Shown here piece by piece: positions 26,863-35,019 of a DNA stretch of 64,000 nucleotides (positions are counted from its first letter, which is position 1; the number at the start of each line of letters is the position of its first letter). The notes under the pieces are model-generated. The model was not told where the DNA came from, searched no databases, and saw only the letters and a program-made list of their open reading frames with translations. The translations under genes were made by a program, and so were the position numbers. The stretch is from Deltaproteobacteria bacterium (GTDB lineage: Bacteria > Desulfobacterota > Syntrophorhabdia > Syntrophorhabdales > Syntrophorhabdaceae). The stretch is from assembly GCA_022711595.1 (NCBI GenBank), contig JAKLET010000008.1:1-64000 (forward strand), given 5' to 3'.

Positions 26863-27633
26863 TTATTCGTCTTTCCAGACCGGTTTCCTTTTCTCCATAA
26901 ATGCGCTGATACCTTCCACGGCGTCCTTTGTTTTCATGCAGCCGTCGAGGTAGCATATCTCGGATGCCCTTAAGGCCTCGAGGAAATTGACATTGAGTCC
27001 TGCCTTGATGGCGCGCTTGGTCCACATGGCGACGGGTCGGCTCTGCTTGAGGAAATCGGCCATGAACTTTTCCGCTTCCGCTTTGAAGTTCTCCACGGGA
27101 AGCACAACATTCACAAGGCCCATCTGTTTTGCTTCCTGCGCCCCTATGATCTTTCCAGTCAGGAGCAGTTCGTAGGTGTTCTTGAGGCCGATGATCTTCG
27201 GGAACCATGCCGCTGCGATCGGAGGGAATACGCCGACGGCGATCTCGGGCTGGCCGATCTTTGCTTTTTCGGAGGCGATGACTATGTCGCAGAAGCTCAT
27301 GAGCTCGCAGCCGCCGCCGAGCGACCTGCCGTTTACCAGCGCCACGGTGGTGCAGTCAAGCTCTTCCATGAGCCGGAACATCCGGTGGAAGACCTCGATC
27401 ATATCCAGAACCTTGTCCTCAGTGTGGTCCGCAACGTCGACGCCGTCGCAGAATGCCTTTTCCCCGGCATGATCGAAGACGAGAAGCTGGATCCTGGAGT
27501 CTTTCTTTACGTCCATAAGAGCTTCGTTGATCTCCCTCATCATAAGGATGGTCAGCCAGTTTGATACCGGTTCATTGAGCGTGATCGTTGCGACCTTATC
27601 TTTCTTTTCAAATGTTATATGTGTAAAGGCCAT
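26863..27633 (-). CDS. dch: Cyclohexa-1,5-diene-1-carbonyl-CoA hydratase
   Basis: A 256-residue crotonase. The oxyanion-hole segments are EKAFCDGVDVADH and NGRSLGGGCELMSFCDIVIA, with GQPEIAVGVFPP following. The sequence and the adjacent had and oah genes identify it as the hydratase (Dch/BamR type) that adds water to the dienoyl-CoA from benzoyl-CoA reductase, forming 6-hydroxycyclohex-1-ene-1-carbonyl-CoA. Cytoplasmic. Third enzyme gene after oah in the operon order SDR-had-oah-dch. Confidence 0.9.
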   Translation of the reverse strand: MAFTHITFEKKDKVATITLNEPVSNWLTILMMREINEALMDVKKDSRIQLLVFDHAGEKAFCDGVDVADHTEDKVLDMIEVFHRMFRLMEELDCTTVALVNGRSLGGGCELMSFCDIVIASEKAKIGQPEIAVGVFPPIAAAWFPKIIGLKNTYELLLTGKIIGAQEAKQMGLVNVVLPVENFKAEAEKFMADFLKQSRPVAMWTKRAIKAGLNVNFLEALRASEICYLDGCMKTKDAVEGISAFMEKRKPVWKDE

Positions 27634-27697
27634 GATGATTCTCCTTCTTTCAAAAAAAATAGGGGGGATATGCTCCCCCCTAAGATATGTGCGAAAT

Positions 27698-28846
27698 TTA
27701 CTTCGCCTGCGGTTTGCCGAAAATCTGTTCGAAGTATTCGTCGTTGTTCAGTGCGCCTTCCGCGATGAGCTGACGGTTCTTTATGAAATCGATCGTGTCC
27801 ATACCGGTGATCTTCTTTGTGTTGAAGGCACCGAAACCAGCGAAGGCCTCGCCCATCATGTTCGTGGCCAGCCAGTACCTGTGGTCGTTCTTGACCTGAT
27901 CCCAGAAGAATTTCTTTTTCTGGCGGATGCCGTCGATGGATTTGTTCAGGCAGCCCGGGAAGAGGTTCGCGAAGGTCCATGCTACCCTGGTGACCTCTGC
28001 ATCGAGGAGTGAGAAATCGTAATCGTTGTTTTTCAGCTTTTCGTTTACCCATGCCCTGGCGTCTTTTGCTTCCTGGCCGGACTTGTTCTCGCCGTAGACG
28101 ATCTCGCCGTTCATTACATAGGCTTCGGTGATGACCTGCGGGTTGCGTACCCAGGCACCCTTGTCGTCTTTAAGGACCGGGAGTGCTTTTGAAATGAGGT
28201 TCTTGGCCTTCATCTTGTATGCAGACCACATCTCGCAGCTTACGCAGTTCCACATTGCATCTTCTGCGGTAAGGAACCAGGGGAGGAAGTCGGATGAGCC
28301 GCCGACGGGGGCGCTGCCGTGCCTCGGGCCTGCCTGGCCGAAAATGGCAAGGTCAGATGAAATCGCGATGTCGCAGGCAAGGCCGATCTCCTGGCCGCCG
28401 GCAACCCTCATGCCGTTTACGCGGCAGATAACCGGTTTCTTGCACATGAGAATGCTGTCAACCATGTTGTTGAAGAGTTCCATGTATGAACCGTACTCTT
28501 CCGGCCTCTTGCTGTAATATTCTGAATATTCTTTCGTGTTGCCGCCGGTGCAGAAGGCATTGGGCCCGGTACCGGTGAAAACAACGGCAACCACTTCGCG
28601 GTCTGTAGAGGAATTCTCGAAACCGGCGATGACGCCCTTTACCATCTCAGTGGTGTATGAGTTATACTGGGCGGGGTTGTTGAGCCTGATCCATGCGTTG
28701 AAAAGACCCGGAATTACATTGCCCTTCGGGTCTGTCAGGGGTCTTTTTTCGTACACTACGCTGGGGGCTTCCGTTCCCCAATGCTGTGTACCATGCCTGG
28801 AATGATCTTTCTTACCATGTTCTCTTGGCATCCATTCTAATCCCAT
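27698..28846 (-). CDS. bamA: 6-oxocyclohex-1-ene-1-carbonyl-CoA hydrolase (ring cleavage)
   Basis: This 382-residue crotonase-superfamily protein is larger than ordinary hydratases because of family-specific insertions and an N-terminal extension. Characteristic stretches are FCTGGNTKEYSEYYSKRPEEYG, RVNGMRVAGGQEIGLACDIAI and GQAGPRHGSAPVGGSSDFLPWF. BamA/Oah adds two waters and opens the ring to 3-hydroxypimeloyl-CoA; the gene is the standard marker for anaerobic aromatic degraders. AGGAGGAAAAGT precedes the start. Confidence 0.95.
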   Translation of the reverse strand: MGLEWMPREHGKKDHSRHGTQHWGTEAPSVVYEKRPLTDPKGNVIPGLFNAWIRLNNPAQYNSYTTEMVKGVIAGFENSSTDREVVAVVFTGTGPNAFCTGGNTKEYSEYYSKRPEEYGSYMELFNNMVDSILMCKKPVICRVNGMRVAGGQEIGLACDIAISSDLAIFGQAGPRHGSAPVGGSSDFLPWFLTAEDAMWNCVSCEMWSAYKMKAKNLISKALPVLKDDKGAWVRNPQVITEAYVMNGEIVYGENKSGQEAKDARAWVNEKLKNNDYDFSLLDAEVTRVAWTFANLFPGCLNKSIDGIRQKKKFFWDQVKNDHRYWLATNMMGEAFAGFGAFNTKKITGMDTIDFIKNRQLIAEGALNNDEYFEQIFGKPQAK

Positions 28847-28878
28847 ACTTTTCCTCCTAAAAGTTTTTGTGTAGAACC

Positions 28879-29988
28879 TTAAAAATCAGGTTTCAAGACA
28901 ACGCGTTTCGCAGGTGAACCTGCCTTGTGGATCTCTTCAAAGGTTGCCGCGATGGTGCTCATGGGCCGCACTTCAACGAAAGGATCTATCTGGATCTTTT
29001 TGCTGAGGACCATGTCGAGGACGATCGGGTAGTACTCAGGCAGACAGCCCCAGGTGCCGATGACTTCGGCGTCGAAGGCCATCAGTTTTGAGAACATGTA
29101 CTCGCTCTTCGCCATGCCGAAGCCGACGAGGATGAGTTTGCCTACGAAGGAGAGCAGGTCGAGTGCCAGTTCCTGGCCGGCCTTGGAGCCGGTGACCTCG
29201 AAGATCTTCCAGCCTGTATTGGCAAGCCCGTTGGATTTACATATGTTTCTCCATTCGCCGACGACATCCTTGTTTGTTTTGTCGAGGGTGCTGATGACAT
29301 AGTCGCAGCCATAGTCAAGCGCCCTTTTCAGTTTGTCAGGGTTCCTGGCGATACCTATGACCGTCTTGGCGCCGAGGGCCTTTACGGTCTGAGCCATGTA
29401 CACGCCCACGCCGCCGGTTGCGCCGATAATGATGACATTGTCGCCAGGCTGAAGGTCTGCTCTCTTGCATGCCTGATAGGGAGTTGTGACCGCGTCTGCG
29501 ACGACGGCGAGCTGCTCGAGGGCATAGCCCTTCTTGTCCTGAACCAGGCAAAGGTCGATAGTGGGGACGACGATGTGGCTGGCAAAGCCGCCATATACTC
29601 CGATGGAGTTGCCGGGCATTTTCTGTGCGAGACACCTGTTGCCCCTGCCGGTCTTGCAAAGGATGCACTGCCTGCAAGGCATAACGGCCGGGATGATGAC
29701 CTCTTTGCCGATCCATGCGGCCTCACCGGCGATGACGGTGCCGGCGATCTCGTGGCCCAGGGCCAGCGGCGGTTTGCTCACGGTGGGAACGCCGTCAAAG
29801 AAATATCCAAGGTCAGTGTGACATACGCCGCAGCCGGCGATCTCTACCAGCACTTCTCCTGCCTTTAGTTCGGGAACAGGGATCTCTGCCTTTTCCAGTT
29901 TGCCGGGTGTGGTCTCTTTTGTCTCTCTGTTGAATACAGTCGGTTGTACCATCTGCCATTGTTTTATTGTTTTCGGTACATCAGCCAT
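28879..29988 (-). CDS. had: 6-hydroxycyclohex-1-ene-1-carbonyl-CoA dehydrogenase
   Basis: A 369-residue zinc alcohol dehydrogenase. Catalytic zinc ligands lie in GCGVCHTD and LGHEIAG, structural zinc in C-RQ-C-IL-C-KTGRGNR-C, and the NAD-binding motif is GATGGVGV. Together with bamA and dch it is the NAD-dependent dehydrogenase (Had/BamQ) that makes the 6-oxo intermediate. It is 32 bp upstream of bamA in the same operon. Confidence 0.93.
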   Translation of the reverse strand: MADVPKTIKQWQMVQPTVFNRETKETTPGKLEKAEIPVPELKAGEVLVEIAGCGVCHTDLGYFFDGVPTVSKPPLALGHEIAGTVIAGEAAWIGKEVIIPAVMPCRQCILCKTGRGNRCLAQKMPGNSIGVYGGFASHIVVPTIDLCLVQDKKGYALEQLAVVADAVTTPYQACKRADLQPGDNVIIIGATGGVGVYMAQTVKALGAKTVIGIARNPDKLKRALDYGCDYVISTLDKTNKDVVGEWRNICKSNGLANTGWKIFEVTGSKAGQELALDLLSFVGKLILVGFGMAKSEYMFSKLMAFDAEVIGTWGCLPEYYPIVLDMVLSKKIQIDPFVEVRPMSTIAATFEEIHKAGSPAKRVVLKPDF

Positions 29989-30039
29989 TACGACACCTCC
30001 TTATATATTTGAGTGAAAGTTGATCACCTCCCTCGGATC

Positions 30040-30792
30040 TTACGTCATTCCGTAACCGCCGTCCACGCACAGCAGCTGGCCCGTGATGTAGCGGGCGTCA
30101 TCGGAAGCGAAAAATACAAAGGCTGGTGCTACATCTTCAGGGTCCGCATACCTTCCGAGGAGGATGCGTTTTGTATAGATCTCTTTGAGCTTTTCGTCGG
30201 TCGATATGGTATGGGTCATCTCTGTGGTGACGATGCCGAGGGAGATGACATTGGCGGTGACATTGAATTTCGCGAGCTCCCGGGCCATTGACTTGGTCAT
30301 GGAGATCACCCCGCCTTTGGCGGCGCTGTAGTTGATCTGGCCGATCGTGCCGACGACACCGGCAACGGAGGTGACATTGACGATCCTGCCGTAGTTCTGC
30401 TGCATGAAATATTTCGAGGCGGCCTTTGCCATGAGCCAGGGGCCTCTCATCTGGACGTTTACGACCTCATCCCAGGTCTCCACGCTCATTTTGTGCATCA
30501 TGGATGGTTTTGAGATACCGGCGTTGTTGATGATGATATGCACGGAGCCGAAACTCTCTCCGCAGGTCTCAACGATCCTCTGCGCGTCGGCTTCCTGTCC
30601 TACGTCGCCCTTTACGGCGACAGCCTTTCTGCCCATCCCCTTGATGATCTCAACAACTTCGTCGGCTGCTTTCTGATTGCCGGCGTAGTTGATGACCACG
30701 TTGGCGCCTTCCTGGGCGAAAGCGATACTGATAGCGCGCCCAACACCTCTGCCACCACCCGTTACAATTGCGTTTTTGCCCTCTAACTTCAT
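30040..30792 (-). CDS. Short-chain dehydrogenase/reductase (FabG-like), first gene of the benzoyl-CoA operon
   Basis: A 250-residue classical SDR: cofactor motif TGGGRGVGRA (about 11-20), NNAG, catalytic Ser in VNVTSVAG, and YSAAK (Tyr-x-x-x-Lys). It could oxidise 3-hydroxypimeloyl-CoA or another 3-hydroxyacyl-CoA downstream of ring opening (inference from operon position); a FabG fatty-acid role is the alternative. A consensus promoter lies about 70 bp upstream. Confidence 0.85.
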   Translation of the reverse strand: MKLEGKNAIVTGGGRGVGRAISIAFAQEGANVVINYAGNQKAADEVVEIIKGMGRKAVAVKGDVGQEADAQRIVETCGESFGSVHIIINNAGISKPSMMHKMSVETWDEVVNVQMRGPWLMAKAASKYFMQQNYGRIVNVTSVAGVVGTIGQINYSAAKGGVISMTKSMARELAKFNVTANVISLGIVTTEMTHTISTDEKLKEIYTKRILLGRYADPEDVAPAFVFFASDDARYITGQLLCVDGGYGMT

Positions 30793-31104
30793 AACGGCCC
30801 TCTCCTTTTCGTCATTTTGTGACTTCTAAAAAACTCAATTGTGAAAAATTTTATAAGACTAATATTATATTTCAGGAGAAATTTATGTCAAGATAAAAAG
30901 TATGAATATCAAGGGTTTTTTGTCACATGGCAAGTAATTTTGCCCCTCTCTGAGCTCCTGTCAGTTAACCTTATAAAAAATGTGGTTATCAGATTGCAGG
31001 GTTCTTTTTCACAAGGTGATAAAGTAAAGGTTTTTCGCTTGAAAAATGGCAGGATATGTTTAATCATTGAGAAATGTCAGAAAAAAGCAAGGGAGTGCAG
31101 CTCG
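30793..31104. other. Divergent intergenic region of the aromatic gene cluster
   Basis: These 312 bp separate the benzoyl-CoA operon from the MBL/enoyl-CoA hydratase/symporter operon. They hold the minus-strand consensus promoter at 30864-30891. An in-frame extension of the MBL gene reaches back to 30841 but shows no conserved protein sequence. No operator palindrome was recognised. Confidence 0.5.
30864..30891 (-). promoter_or_regulatory. Consensus sigma-70 promoter of the SDR-had-bamA-dch operon
   Basis: Minus-strand TTGACA (30891-30886), 16-bp spacer, TATAAT (30869-30864): both hexamers are perfect. The predicted start gives a leader of about 65 nt. Confidence 0.7.
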
Positions 31105-31956
31105 ATGAGCAACCAGAAGCACCTGCGACTTACCATACTTTGTGAAAATACGGTGGGCAATCTCCGGGGTATAGGGGAACACGGTCTTTCCGTGTATATT
31201 GAAACGGACAAGGGGGACTGTCTCTTCGATACCGGTTCGGGGGTCGGCCTTCTCCCCAATGCCCTTACGTTCGGGAAAGATCTCCGCAGGATCAAAAAGA
31301 TCATTGTGAGCCACGGGCATTACGACCATACGGGAGGTCTCAGGGACGTCCTGGGTATAACCGGGCCCGTCGATGTCCATGCCCACCCCGCGATCTTTGA
31401 TGATAAATACGCCATATCACAGGAAAGAGGAAAGGCGCTGGTGCGGTATATCGGCATACCACACAGGCGTGAGGCCCTCGTGGCGGCGGGCGGCAATTTT
31501 CGCCTGGACAGGGGATTCAGCGAGATCGACGACGGGGTGTACTTCACCGGTGAGGTGCCCAGGTTCACCTCCTACGAGGTGGGGGATGTCCGCCTCCATG
31601 TGAAAAGAGGAGAGGAATATGCACCCGACGAGGTACCGGACGACGGGGCTCTTGTCATCACCACCGAAAAGGGCCTCGTGGTCGTACTCGGGTGTGCCCA
31701 CGCGGGGACCGTCAATACGCTGGAATATGTGCGCGGGCACTTCCCCGGCGCGCCGGTCTGTGCCCTGATCGGCGGCACGCACTGGGGCTTTCTCCCGGCG
31801 GACGCAGTGGATGTCTCTGTAAAGAGGGTGAAGGAGATGGATGTCGGTGCAATAGGGGTATGTCACTGCACCGGTATTGCCGTCGCGTCGCGACTTGCGG
31901 ATGAGTTCGGCGAGCGATATTTCTACGCATCGGTAGGGACGGTCTTCGAGGTATGA
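31105..31956 (+). CDS. Metallo-beta-lactamase fold protein (COG1237-like)
   Basis: This 283-residue protein has SHGHYDHTGGL (about 66-76) as metal motif, FDTGSG before it, LGCAHAGTVNTLEY and GGTHWGF after it. This is the pattern of the group annotated as dihydropterin-ribofuranosyl-aminobenzene phosphate synthase-like hydrolases; true activity is unknown. ATG 31105 has GGGAG upstream. It heads an operon with an enoyl-CoA hydratase and a symporter. Confidence 0.78.
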   Translation: MSNQKHLRLTILCENTVGNLRGIGEHGLSVYIETDKGDCLFDTGSGVGLLPNALTFGKDLRRIKKIIVSHGHYDHTGGLRDVLGITGPVDVHAHPAIFDDKYAISQERGKALVRYIGIPHRREALVAAGGNFRLDRGFSEIDDGVYFTGEVPRFTSYEVGDVRLHVKRGEEYAPDEVPDDGALVITTEKGLVVVLGCAHAGTVNTLEYVRGHFPGAPVCALIGGTHWGFLPADAVDVSVKRVKEMDVGAIGVCHCTGIAVASRLADEFGERYFYASVGTVFEV

Positions 31957-31987
31957 ACGTATATATATCACAAGGAGGAAGAAAAAT

Positions 31988-32743
31988 ATGGCAGTTGTGC
32001 TGGAGTCATTGAAAGACGATGTTTTCACGATCACGCTGAACAGGCCGGACAGGAAGAACGCAATGGATTTCGATCTGCTCAAGGGTCTTTACGGGGCGAT
32101 GAAGAACGCCGCCAGGGAAAAGGCTCCCTTTGTTGTCATCCGCGGTTCGGGCGGGGCTTTTTGCTCCGGCGGAGATATAATGGCCTTCAAGGAGGCGCAG
32201 GACGCCGAAGCGCTCATTGACGCGGAGGCGGCCGTCCTCCACGAGAGCATAAAAATGATTCGCAACATCCCGGCGATCGTCATAGCCGTCATCGAAGGTG
32301 TGGCCGTGGGGGCCGGGATAGGTCTTGCCCTTGCCTGTGACCTTTCGATCGCGACAAAGAAAACGATCATGAACATGGGGTACCGGCGTATTGGCCTGAC
32401 GCCGGACGGCGGGGGGAGCATTTTTCTGCCCCGTCTCGTGGGAGCGAAGCTTTTCAACGAGATGTACTTTTTTTCCCGCAATATCACCATGGACGAGGCA
32501 AGACAGCTCGGGCTCGTAAACGTGGTGTGCGATGACGGCGAGGTTGAAGCAAAGCTTGGCGAGCTTATCGGAACGCTCAAGGCTCTCCCCATGGAAACTG
32601 TCGGGAATTTCAAGGACCTCGTCAACCGCTCTCTCTTCTTCGGCCTTGAGTCCCATCTTGACAGGGAGAGACAATACGTGGCGGACTTTGCGTCGAAACC
32701 GCTCTTCAAACAGCGGCTCGATGAGTTCTTCCGGAAGAAATAA
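31988..32743 (+). CDS. Enoyl-CoA hydratase/isomerase family protein
   Basis: A 251-residue crotonase with oxyanion-hole motifs GAFCSGGDIMAF (about 56-67) and EGVAVGAGIGLALACDLSIA (about 101-120), and PDGGGSIFLPR after them. The residues usual for hydratase Glu pairs are not obvious, so isomerase or another CoA chemistry is possible. AAGGAGG precedes the ATG. It is divergent from the benzoyl-CoA operon and may serve the same aromatic/dicarboxylate beta-oxidation (inference). Confidence 0.85.
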   Translation: MAVVLESLKDDVFTITLNRPDRKNAMDFDLLKGLYGAMKNAAREKAPFVVIRGSGGAFCSGGDIMAFKEAQDAEALIDAEAAVLHESIKMIRNIPAIVIAVIEGVAVGAGIGLALACDLSIATKKTIMNMGYRRIGLTPDGGGSIFLPRLVGAKLFNEMYFFSRNITMDEARQLGLVNVVCDDGEVEAKLGELIGTLKALPMETVGNFKDLVNRSLFFGLESHLDRERQYVADFASKPLFKQRLDEFFRKK

Positions 32744-32749
32744 AAAGGC

Positions 32750-34120
32750 ATGAAAGGCCTCTATCTCTTTGCTATAGCGGCTTACATCTGCATCCTGTGG
32801 CTCACCGGGATCTTTGTGACCAGGCGCTCAAGGTCCTCGGACGCGTACCTTATCGCTTCCCGGGAGCTTTCCGTGCCCTTTATCTCGGTGCTCATCGCGG
32901 GCACGTGGATCGGGGGAGTTTCCATCGTCGGGATGGCCCAGGGTTCTTTTATCCACGGCATGAGCGCCCTGTGGTTCCAGGCGGGCATCTGGGTCGCCAT
33001 GTTCGTGACCGCCGCGCTCCTTGGCCGGATCCTGTCCGGCAAAAAGACATACTCCATCCTGGATGTAGTGGGCGGACTCTATGACAAAAGGACGACGAAG
33101 GCGGCAGGTGTCCTCCAGCTGGCCTTTTCGATCTGGGTGGTGACGATGCAGATCGTCGGCGGCGGGGCCATATTGTCGGTCCTGATGAAGGGCACGGTCT
33201 CATTCAGGGAAGGGATGGTGCTCACGGCCGTTGTCTTCACCCTCTACAATGTCATGGGCGGTTTTGTCGCCACAGCCTACACGAATCTTATCCACATCGG
33301 CGCCATAGTTTTCGGTATCTTCCTGGGCGGTTTCTATGTCATCTTTTCGACGGGAGGACTTGGGGCCATGGCGGGCGACGGTCATTCTTTCACCGTATTT
33401 GGCGACCTCGGCGCGGTCCAGGCAATGAGCTGGGCCTTCATCAACTTCACCCTCGGCGTTCTCGCCCAGCCCGTCATCAATACGGCGTCGTCGGCAAAAA
33501 CCCTTACCGACGGGAAACGGGGCATCATCATCGGCAATCTCATCGCCATCCCCGTGGTGGTCATGGCGGCGCTTTGCGGTATCATAGCGAAGTACCGTTT
33601 TCCCGAGATCAATTCCCTTGCCGCGCTTCCTGCGCTTATCGCCATCGTGCCTCCCTATATCGCTGTCTTTTTCCTCATCAGCATGTGGGCGCCGCTCATG
33701 AGCTCCGGTTCCCCTTTTCTGATGGGGGCGACCACGCTTGCTGTGAAGGGCTATATCGTGCCTTTCCTGGGGATCGAAAACGACAGGAAGGTCCTGATGA
33801 TATCGCGTCTGACCACTCTTGCAATAGGGGGGTTCTCCCTTGTCCTCGGGTTCTTTGTCAGGGAGATCCTGCGGGAGGTCACCTGGCTTGCCGTTTTTTT
33901 GAGCGCAATCGTTTACATAGTCTTCGCGGGATGGTTTCTTAAGGGGATAGGGAGCGTGTATGCGTTCCTTGCGCTTTTCGGCACCGTCGTGATAATGGTT
34001 CTCTCTTTCTTCACCGGGATGCACAGGGTTGTCCATCCGCTGTGGCCCGTGACGGCATATGTCGCCGTTGTCATGGCGTTTGGTTTCGTCGCCGGGAAGA
34101 AAAAAACCGGCCGTTCTTAA
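32750..34120 (+). CDS. Sodium:solute symporter (SSS) family transporter
   Basis: This 456-residue inner-membrane protein has about 13 hydrophobic helices. Early SSS features (SSDAYLIASRELSVPF, GTWIGGVSIVGMAQ) are present. It starts six bases after the enoyl-CoA hydratase stop, so they are coupled. SSS proteins use Na+ to import carboxylates, amino acids or sugars; the location next to aromatic degradation genes suggests uptake of an aromatic or organic acid (inference). Confidence 0.85.
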   Translation: MKGLYLFAIAAYICILWLTGIFVTRRSRSSDAYLIASRELSVPFISVLIAGTWIGGVSIVGMAQGSFIHGMSALWFQAGIWVAMFVTAALLGRILSGKKTYSILDVVGGLYDKRTTKAAGVLQLAFSIWVVTMQIVGGGAILSVLMKGTVSFREGMVLTAVVFTLYNVMGGFVATAYTNLIHIGAIVFGIFLGGFYVIFSTGGLGAMAGDGHSFTVFGDLGAVQAMSWAFINFTLGVLAQPVINTASSAKTLTDGKRGIIIGNLIAIPVVVMAALCGIIAKYRFPEINSLAALPALIAIVPPYIAVFFLISMWAPLMSSGSPFLMGATTLAVKGYIVPFLGIENDRKVLMISRLTTLAIGGFSLVLGFFVREILREVTWLAVFLSAIVYIVFAGWFLKGIGSVYAFLALFGTVVIMVLSFFTGMHRVVHPLWPVTAYVAVVMAFGFVAGKKKTGRS

Positions 34121-34213
34121 ATACTTTGGACAGTATTTGCGGGATGTGGTAAATAATGACCATACGCTCAACACAAAGAAAAAGAACGCAATAACCTACA
34201 ACAAGGAGGATTT

Positions 34214-34816
34214 ATGAATCTGGTGGAACGTGCAAAGAGCATCATGTTTAAACCCAAGGAAACATGGGAGATCATCAAGGGCGAACAGGTCACCATACAG
34301 GAGCTCTTTACCTCTTACGCCGCGATACTTGCTGCCATTCCCCCGATTGCGTCATTCATCGGACTCGCCATCATCGGCTATAATGTACCCTTTTTCGGCC
34401 ACTGGAGACAGCCCATTGTCAGCGGCATTATCCACCTCATTCTGTCGTATGTTCTCTCTCTTGTCGGTCTTTTTGTCGTTGCTTTTGTTGCCGATGCCCT
34501 TGCCCCGAGCTTTGACTCGAAAAAGAACCTGACGGGTGCCATGAAAGCGGTTGTGTTTTCCAATACCCCGTACTGGATCATCAGCATACTTAATATCATT
34601 CCCGGCCTGGCATTCATCAGCTGGATCGCGGTCATCTATAATCTCTATCTTCTCTACCTGGGTCTCCCTCTGATGATGGAAACACCCCCTGAGAAAAGGA
34701 TGGTCTATTTCGTTGTGGTGATCGTCGCGACAATAGTCATAATGTTCGTGGTCAGTTTCCTGGCAGGCCTGGCCCTCACAACGGCATCGATGGTGACCCC
34801 GGGAGCGCGTTTTTAA
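34214..34816 (+). CDS. Yip1 family membrane protein
   Basis: This 200-residue protein begins NLVERAKSIMFKPKETWEIIKGE, the typical N-terminus of bacterial Yip1-domain proteins, followed by five hydrophobic helices. The function of bacterial members is unknown. AAGGAGG precedes ATG 34214. A hairpin with a T-run follows at 34906-34946. Confidence 0.78.
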   Translation: MNLVERAKSIMFKPKETWEIIKGEQVTIQELFTSYAAILAAIPPIASFIGLAIIGYNVPFFGHWRQPIVSGIIHLILSYVLSLVGLFVVAFVADALAPSFDSKKNLTGAMKAVVFSNTPYWIISILNIIPGLAFISWIAVIYNLYLLYLGLPLMMETPPEKRMVYFVVVIVATIVIMFVVSFLAGLALTTASMVTPGARF

Positions 34817-34905
34817 TGATCAGGGGTTACCAGACCATGGGGGTTTTAACTTTATAGAGTATTACTGCTCGCTGAATTGAGCAGTCACAGCGATGTGAAA
34901 TTAAC

Positions 34906-34946
34906 AATGGCGTTCTGAAGGATCTTCAGGGCGCCATTTCCTTTTT
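34906..34946 (+). terminator. Rho-independent terminator after the Yip1 gene
   Basis: aatggcg (34906-34912) pairs with cgccatt (34932-34938), with an inner ctgaag/cttcag stem closed by gat, followed by tccttttttgg. Confidence 0.75.
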
Positions 34947-34956
34947 TGGTTGCCAG

Positions 34957-35003
34957 ACGAAGGCGTCTTGACCGAAGCCGGTTCAAGACGCCTTCGTTAT
35001 TTT
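34957..35003 (+). terminator. Attenuator-like hairpin directly upstream of amt1
   Basis: A perfect 15-bp stem (acgaaggcgtcttga at 34957-34971, tcaagacgccttcgt at 34983-34997) with an 11-nt loop is followed by tattttat, then at once by the amt1 Shine-Dalgarno AGGAGGT. Either it ends transcription before amt1 conditionally, or it is the last terminator of the preceding unit. Confidence 0.7.
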
Positions 35004-35019
35004 ATCCAGGAGGTGTAAG

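Noticed and set aside
33200-34174. 324-codon minus frame over the symporter gene
   Set aside because: Low-complexity charged shadow of a membrane protein gene.
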